Below are positions 59,863-64,000 of a stretch of 64,000 bases of DNA, in pieces (within the stretch, counting starts at the first letter, position 1; each line of letters begins with the position of its first letter). A model generated the notes under the pieces. The model had not been told where the DNA came from. It made no database searches and saw nothing but the letters and a program-made list of their open reading frames with translations. The position numbers and the translations under genes are program-made. The stretch covers positions 1,488,001-1,552,000 of the forward strand of contig JADJWQ010000006.1 in the NCBI GenBank assembly GCA_016716265.1, in the 5' to 3' direction. This DNA is from Planctomycetota bacterium. Its GTDB lineage: Bacteria; Planctomycetota; UBA1135; UBA2386.

Positions 59863-60585
59863 TCACCGCACGCCGAGCCGCGTGCGACCGAACGCCTGCC
59901 GTGCGCCGTGGTCCTTCTCGAACCACGCCGAGGCACGGTTGCCGCTGACGCAGAACATCGCGAAGGCCGCGACCGCGAGCTTGCCCAGCGTCATGCCGAT
60001 CGGCTCGGTCACCCCGGCGCCGTTCGCCAGCGTGGCGGCCCCCATCAGCAGCGCGATGCCCGACACGACGTACTGACCGATCCGCGCGATGGAATTGCCC
60101 GTGAACAGGCCGATGCCGATCAGGCCGTAGATCAGCCCGAACACCACCAGCAGGCCGCCGGTGATCATCGCGAAGCGCGCGACATCGTCGTCGCCCGTGC
60201 TGCCGCTCGACAACAGCTGCAGTCCGATCAGCGCGGCCGGGAGCGCCCCGATCAGATCGAGCACTCCGGCGACGATCACGAGCGGTGGTGGTCCGCTCGG
60301 CGCCCGGCGGCGCGTCGCGTGGCCGTGGTGCGCATGGGAACCGAGGCCGCGCTGGCTCAGCGGGCGACGGCGCGGCCACTGGGACTGCGCCTCGGTCGCG
60401 GCTTCCTCCTCCTGCGGCGCCGGCCGACCGGCCTCCTCGAGGAGGAGCGTGAGCCCACCGCCCTCCTCGGCGAGCACCCGCTGGACGGCATCGCAGGCCT
60501 CACAGCGCACGCGGTGCCCCTCCAGGTCCGAGGTCAGCTCGAGCTCTTCACCACACGCGACACACTCGACCACGGTCGACTTCAC
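59863..60585 (-). CDS. Zinc-ribbon membrane protein
   Basis: 240 aa from GTG 60585, preceded by GGAGGG at a fitting distance. Residues ~5-35 form a zinc ribbon (ECVACGEELEL ... RVRCEACDAVQ, two CxxC pairs). An acidic linker and His/Arg-rich segment follow, then four probable membrane helices (residues ~100-215: LVIVAGVLDLIGALPAALIGL, ITGGLLVVFGLIYGLIGIGLF, and two more). No named family. Such zinc-ribbon plus membrane-helix proteins are common in planctomycetes; the role is unknown. Confidence 0.8.
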   Translation of the reverse strand: MKSTVVECVACGEELELTSDLEGHRVRCEACDAVQRVLAEEGGGLTLLLEEAGRPAPQEEEAATEAQSQWPRRRPLSQRGLGSHAHHGHATRRRAPSGPPPLVIVAGVLDLIGALPAALIGLQLLSSGSTGDDDVARFAMITGGLLVVFGLIYGLIGIGLFTGNSIARIGQYVVSGIALLMGAATLANGAGVTEPIGMTLGKLAVAAFAMFCVSGNRASAWFEKDHGARQAFGRTRLGVR

Positions 60586-61287
60586 GGTTCCCTCCACTGG
60601 CGAGTCCGAGGACGGGGTGGCGACGGCCCGCGACGCACGGTCGCACCGAGCCACCCGCAGTCCTCTGTGGACGGCGCGCGCGACCCTCCGTCGCGCGCAG
60701 CCTCGCCGATGGCCCCGATACACGAACGGGACAGCAGCTCCCGGCGTCTCCGACCCGACCACCGCACAGCGGACCCGCCCTCCAAGCGGGTCGCGAACGT
60801 CCCCGCCGCGCGACGCGTTGCGCCGCACGATCGACGGACCGCGGGATCTTGGCCGGAGTGGAGAGCGAGCGCATTCGAGGCCTCCGGACGGGCCGGATTG
60901 TAGCGCGGACCTGCCCGTCGTGCGCAAGTCGGCCGGCGACGGCGGAGATCCCGGACGCGCTCCCGCACCGTCGCGCCCCCTCGACGCGACGATCGGGCCG
61001 CCCCGGCGAGCGACGCGCGAGTCGCCGACACCACCGGATGTCGGCAGCCGATCTGCACGCGCGGCGGCCCGGCGCCGCCGGTACCGGGCGGTCGCCGGCC
61101 CCTCGGGCTGCCGCCCCGGTCGCCCGACCGACGGCGCGCGCCGGTCGCGCACGCCGGTCTCGACACCGCAAGGCGTTCCGCGTAAAGCACGTCGCGAGCC
61201 GCGGCCGATCCAGGTCGGGAAGGGCCGCCCCGCCTCGTGGAGGGCCTCCACGCGCGCCCACCCGAAGCCCGGTCCCAGGATCCGTCC
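60586..61287. other. 702-bp gene-free divergent region
   Basis: Divergent upstream region of the zinc-ribbon gene (minus) and the FG-GAP gene (plus). No open frame here has gene-like character. A small palindrome, CCGGTACCGG, sits at about 61079-61088. A CCAGGATCC near ATG 61288 may serve as Shine-Dalgarno. Otherwise I see nothing. Confidence 0.5.
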
Positions 61288-62865
61288 ATGACTCTGCCGT
61301 CGTCGAACCAGCCGTCGTCCGTCCGCGCCGCGGTCCCGCCAGCCGGCGGCCGGGTCGCCACCGCGATGCTCGCGACCGGCCTGCTCGCCGCCGGCCTGTC
61401 CTCCCAACTGCCCGTCGACATCCTGCACGGCAAGTCCGAGAACTCCCAATACGGATCCTCGGTGGCCTGCGCGGGTGACGTCGATGGAGACGGCTATCCC
61501 GACCTGATCGTCGGCGCCGCGATCGATTGCCGCGTGTGCTGGAAGAACGGTGCGCTCGAGGTCCGCTCGGGGCGCACGCGCGAGCTGCTCTACACCTGGC
61601 TCGGCGCCGGCCCCGGGGACGAGCTCGGCTTTGCGGGCGCGGGCGCCGGCGACGTCGACGGCGACGGCCACGACGACATCCTGGTGGCTTGCATCGGTGG
61701 CGTCGGCGCCGAGAAGAGCTTCGTCGGTCACGCGCGCGTCTATTCCGGCCGCACCGGGCAGCGCCTGCACGTGTTCCTCGGCGAGAACGAGTACGACTTC
61801 TACGGGATCTCGGTCGGCGGCGTCGGCGATCTCGACGGCGACGGGCACGCCGACCTCGCGATCGGCTGCCCCGGCTTCGACGGCGAGTTCCACAACATGG
61901 GCCGGCTCGAGATCCACTCGGGCGAGACCGGCGCATTGCTGCACCTGTTCCTCGGCGAATCGGCGGACGACCAGTTCGGGTGGTTCTGCCGCAATGTCGG
62001 CGACATCGACGGCGACGGCGTCGGCGAGCTGCTGATCGGCGCGCCCGGTCACCTGATCACCGGCGCCGACGGCAAGCCGACCAAGACCGGCTACGTCGAG
62101 GTGCACTCCGGGCGCACCGGCGAGCTGCTGCGGAAGATCCGCGGCGAGGGCGTCGGCGACCGCTTCGGCTGGAACGTGTCGGCGATCGGCGATCTCGACC
62201 GCGACGGCAAGCCCGATCTGCTGATCGGGGCGCCGTTCCGCGACGTCGGCGACAAGCTCGACGCAGGTGCGTTCTACGTCTGTTCGGGCGCGACCGGCGA
62301 GCGCCTGCTGCGCGTCGAGAGCGACGAGGCGGGCGCCGAGTTCGGCTGGTGCGTGTTCGCGTCGGCCGACCACGGCGACTACGACCACGACGGCGTCCCT
62401 GACATGTGGGTGACGGCGCGCCACGCCGATGCGAACGGCGTCGACTCGGGTTCGGCAGCGCTGTTCTCGGGTGCCGACGGCCACCGCCTGCTCGAGCTGA
62501 CCGGGCGCTCGGCGGGCGACGAGTACGGCTACTCGCTGGTCGACCTCGGACCGGTGCCCGGCGCCGAGCGCGGCGCGCACGAGGTGGTGATCGGCGCGCG
62601 GTCGGACGACGTGGCGACCGGCGCGATGGTCGGCACCGCGAACATCTACCGGGTCGTGCCCGCGGCCGCTGCCGGCCAGCTCCCCGAGATCGTCGACGGC
62701 ACCGGGCGCGTGGAGACCTACACGGCCGAGAAGGTCGCGCCGACCGAAGCGCCGGAGTGGTTCCGCAAGCCCGAGCAGCCGCATCGGACCTGGCTCTACG
62801 GGGCGGCGGCGGTCGGCGTGATCGCGATCGGACTGTTCCTGTTCACGCGCAATCGGCGGGGCTGA
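61288..62865 (+). CDS. FG-GAP repeat membrane protein
   Basis: 525 aa. N-terminal signal (AMLATGLLAAGLSSQ), then seven integrin-like FG-GAP repeats with calcium motifs such as GDVDGDGYPDLIVGA, GDVDGDGHDDILVA, GDLDGDGHADLAIGC and GDIDGDGVGELLIGA, forming a propeller outside the membrane. A single membrane helix near the C-terminus (WLYGAAAVGVIAIGLFLF) and a basic tail RNRRG fix it with the propeller on the outside. It may bind sugars or proteins, and calcium dependence follows from the D-x-D-x-D-G loops. Start ATG 61288 with AGGA 10 nt upstream; a longer reading frame start at 61237 is rejected because it would place ~17 residues before the signal peptide. Confidence 0.92.
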   Translation: MTLPSSNQPSSVRAAVPPAGGRVATAMLATGLLAAGLSSQLPVDILHGKSENSQYGSSVACAGDVDGDGYPDLIVGAAIDCRVCWKNGALEVRSGRTRELLYTWLGAGPGDELGFAGAGAGDVDGDGHDDILVACIGGVGAEKSFVGHARVYSGRTGQRLHVFLGENEYDFYGISVGGVGDLDGDGHADLAIGCPGFDGEFHNMGRLEIHSGETGALLHLFLGESADDQFGWFCRNVGDIDGDGVGELLIGAPGHLITGADGKPTKTGYVEVHSGRTGELLRKIRGEGVGDRFGWNVSAIGDLDRDGKPDLLIGAPFRDVGDKLDAGAFYVCSGATGERLLRVESDEAGAEFGWCVFASADHGDYDHDGVPDMWVTARHADANGVDSGSAALFSGADGHRLLELTGRSAGDEYGYSLVDLGPVPGAERGAHEVVIGARSDDVATGAMVGTANIYRVVPAAAAGQLPEIVDGTGRVETYTAEKVAPTEAPEWFRKPEQPHRTWLYGAAAVGVIAIGLFLFTRNRRG

Positions 62866-62926
62866 GCCACCCAGGGCAATCCGCCCGATCGCGGCCGGCG
62901 GCACTTCCGGACGTCGGCGGCGCGCG

Positions 62927-62932
62927 TAGGCT
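62927..62932 (+). promoter_or_regulatory. Putative -10 (TAGGCT), leaderless start at 62942
   Basis: TAGGCT ends 9 nt before ATG 62942; no Shine-Dalgarno between them. Confidence 0.4.
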
Positions 62933-62941
62933 CGTTCTCCG

Positions 62942-64000
62942 ATGCGCCGGCCGTCGATCCGCTCCAGGCTCTTCACCATGGCACTCGTGGCGACGGTCGC
63001 CGGGTCGGTCGCCAGCCCGGCGACCGCCCAGGACGCGGAGCTGTCCGCACGGGTGAGCGAGTGCCTCGAACGCGCACGCCCGGCACTGCTGCAGCTACTC
63101 CGTGAGACGCAGGGTGACGTCCTGTCGCTCGTGGTGCTCGCCGCCGTCCACGACCGCGTGCCGATCGACGATCCGGACTTCGCGCGCGCCGTCGAGCGGC
63201 TCGCAGAGACCGAGCTCGGCAATGCCTACTCGCTCGCGATCCGGCTGATGGTGATGGCCTACCTGCAGTCGTATCCCGACCGCGACCGGGCCGCGCACCG
63301 CGACACCCAGCGACTGCTCCAGTGTCAATCCGAGCGCGGCGGCTTCCGCTACGGGCCGCGCCCGACGAGCTGGGACTACAGCGTGACCCAGTACGCGGCG
63401 CTCGGCCTGCGCGCCGCTGAATACCTGGGCGTCGACGTGCCGCTCACGGCCTGGCGCCGCATGGCCACCGCCGCTCGCGCGGGCCAGCACACGTCCGGCG
63501 GCTTCGGCTACGAGCCGAGCAGCTCACCGACGTCGTCGATGACCGTCGCCGGCATCGCGATCCTCGAGATCTGCAGGGCACGGCTCGAGCGCGGCGGGAT
63601 CGAGACCGACCGCCTGGAGCGCAACATCGCGGCAGGCTGGCGCTGGATGGACGCGCACGCCGCGGACATCGGGCGGACCTCGACCGGCTCGAACCTCTAC
63701 TTCCACTACGGGCTCGAGCGCGCCTGCATCCTGTGCGACCGCGACGAGGTCGGTGACCGCGATTGGTACCGCGCCGGTGCCGAGATGATGTTCGAGCTGC
63801 AGACTCCGGCAGGCAGCTTCGTGTCGTCGCCGGCGATGGTGCGCGCCGCCGGCCCGCTCGCGCGGATCACGCAACCGGCCGATACCGCATTCTGCATCCT
63901 GTTCCTGCGCCGGGCGTTCCAACGCGAGATCGCGCCCGACCAGGGCCCCGTCACGCAGGCGCCGAGCGTGTTCTGCCACGCGCTGCCGGCGGACGCCGAC
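62942..64000 (+). CDS. Secreted terpenoid-cyclase/prenyltransferase-repeat protein, 3' truncated
   Basis: Open to the right edge of the window: 353 codons are visible with no stop. A signal peptide (LFTMALVATVAGSVASPATAQ) is followed by an alpha/alpha-toroid of squalene-cyclase/prenyltransferase type. Repeats such as GNAYSLAIRLMVMAYLQSYP, ERGGFRYGPRPTSWDYSVTQYAALGLRAAEYLG, SGGFGYEPSSSPTSSMTVAGIAILEI and GSNLYFHYGLERACIL show the QW-like Gly-Gly-Phe motifs. Secreted members in planctomycetes are not terpene cyclases but probably bind or modify polymers; no catalytic DxDD is seen in the visible part. A leaderless-type TAGGCT lies upstream. Confidence 0.85.
   Translation, partial: MRRPSIRSRLFTMALVATVAGSVASPATAQDAELSARVSECLERARPALLQLLRETQGDVLSLVVLAAVHDRVPIDDPDFARAVERLAETELGNAYSLAIRLMVMAYLQSYPDRDRAAHRDTQRLLQCQSERGGFRYGPRPTSWDYSVTQYAALGLRAAEYLGVDVPLTAWRRMATAARAGQHTSGGFGYEPSSSPTSSMTVAGIAILEICRARLERGGIETDRLERNIAAGWRWMDAHAADIGRTSTGSNLYFHYGLERACILCDRDEVGDRDWYRAGAEMMFELQTPAGSFVSSPAMVRAAGPLARITQPADTAFCILFLRRAFQREIAPDQGPVTQAPSVFCHALPADAD

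Noticed and set aside
1..64000. tRNA or rRNA genes
   Set aside because: I looked in the gaps for T-arm (GGTTCGAATCC-type) and CCA-end patterns and found none that fold into a cloverleaf.
1..64000. CRISPR arrays, transposases, integrases, phage genes
   Set aside because: The only repeats are 12-15-bp in-frame coding minisatellites; the HNH protein belongs to a common chromosomal group with no phage neighbours.

Overview
The window is a very GC-rich (roughly 70% or more by eye), densely coded bacterial chromosome segment. It carries a lipidated or anchored envelope, TamA/TamB-type outer-membrane proteins ending in Phe, FG-GAP, GH116, sulfatase, DUF6807 and squalene-cyclase-like secreted proteins, and a Ser/Thr kinase fused to WD40 repeats. 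That mix points to a planctomycete-like (Planctomycetota) bacterium with a Gram-negative envelope; this is an inference from gene content. I see no rRNA, tRNA, CRISPR array, transposase or integrase.

Layout. 1-3.5 kb: end of a tricorn-type protease, a prominent hairpin, then a histidine kinase / response regulator / degenerate kinase operon whose last gene starts inside a 15-bp minisatellite. 3.5-18.3 kb: metabolic and secreted genes in short runs (hydroxyacid dehydrogenase, YheT hydrolase, C1 peptidase, solute-binding protein, MBL-DUF1289 fusion, DUF6807, PepE, Dus, ferredoxin-like protein, beta-propeller, thioesterase plus leucine-dehydrogenase-like pair). 18.5-27.8 kb: a likely envelope operon of two lipoproteins, a methyltransferase, TamB and TamA. 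27.8-38.4 kb: lipoprotein, YgiQ radical SAM, subtilase relative, GH116, HNH, sulfatase.

38.4-51.8 kb looks like an accessory block. Most genes are unrecognised, gaps are longer, and there are several lesions: a frameshifted gene, an in-frame TAA, and an ORF without a convincing start. It centres on a large Ser/Thr kinase-WD40 receptor and a coupled TPR / sulfatase-modifying-factor-like operon. 51.9-57.3 kb is a six-gene minus-strand operon containing an HglS-type 2-oxoadipate decarboxylase and a D-2-hydroxyglutarate-dehydrogenase-like flavoprotein, together a route from 2-oxoadipate to 2-oxoglutarate. 57.4-64 kb: a BTRD1/beta-lactamase-fold secreted protein, a zinc-ribbon membrane protein, an FG-GAP membrane protein and a truncated terpenoid-cyclase-like protein.

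Cross-cutting signals. (i) Many genes lack a Shine-Dalgarno sequence and instead have a TANNNT hexamer ending 6-11 nt before the start codon, the arrangement expected for leaderless mRNAs. (ii) Three otherwise unrelated secreted proteins seem to share a C-terminal beta-rich domain. (iii) The hexamer GCATTG/CAATGC looks over-represented and often encodes Ala-Leu with two otherwise rare codons. (iv) Several enzymes lack a canonical active-site residue: a ferredoxin-like Cys, a subtilase Asp and an FGE Cys.
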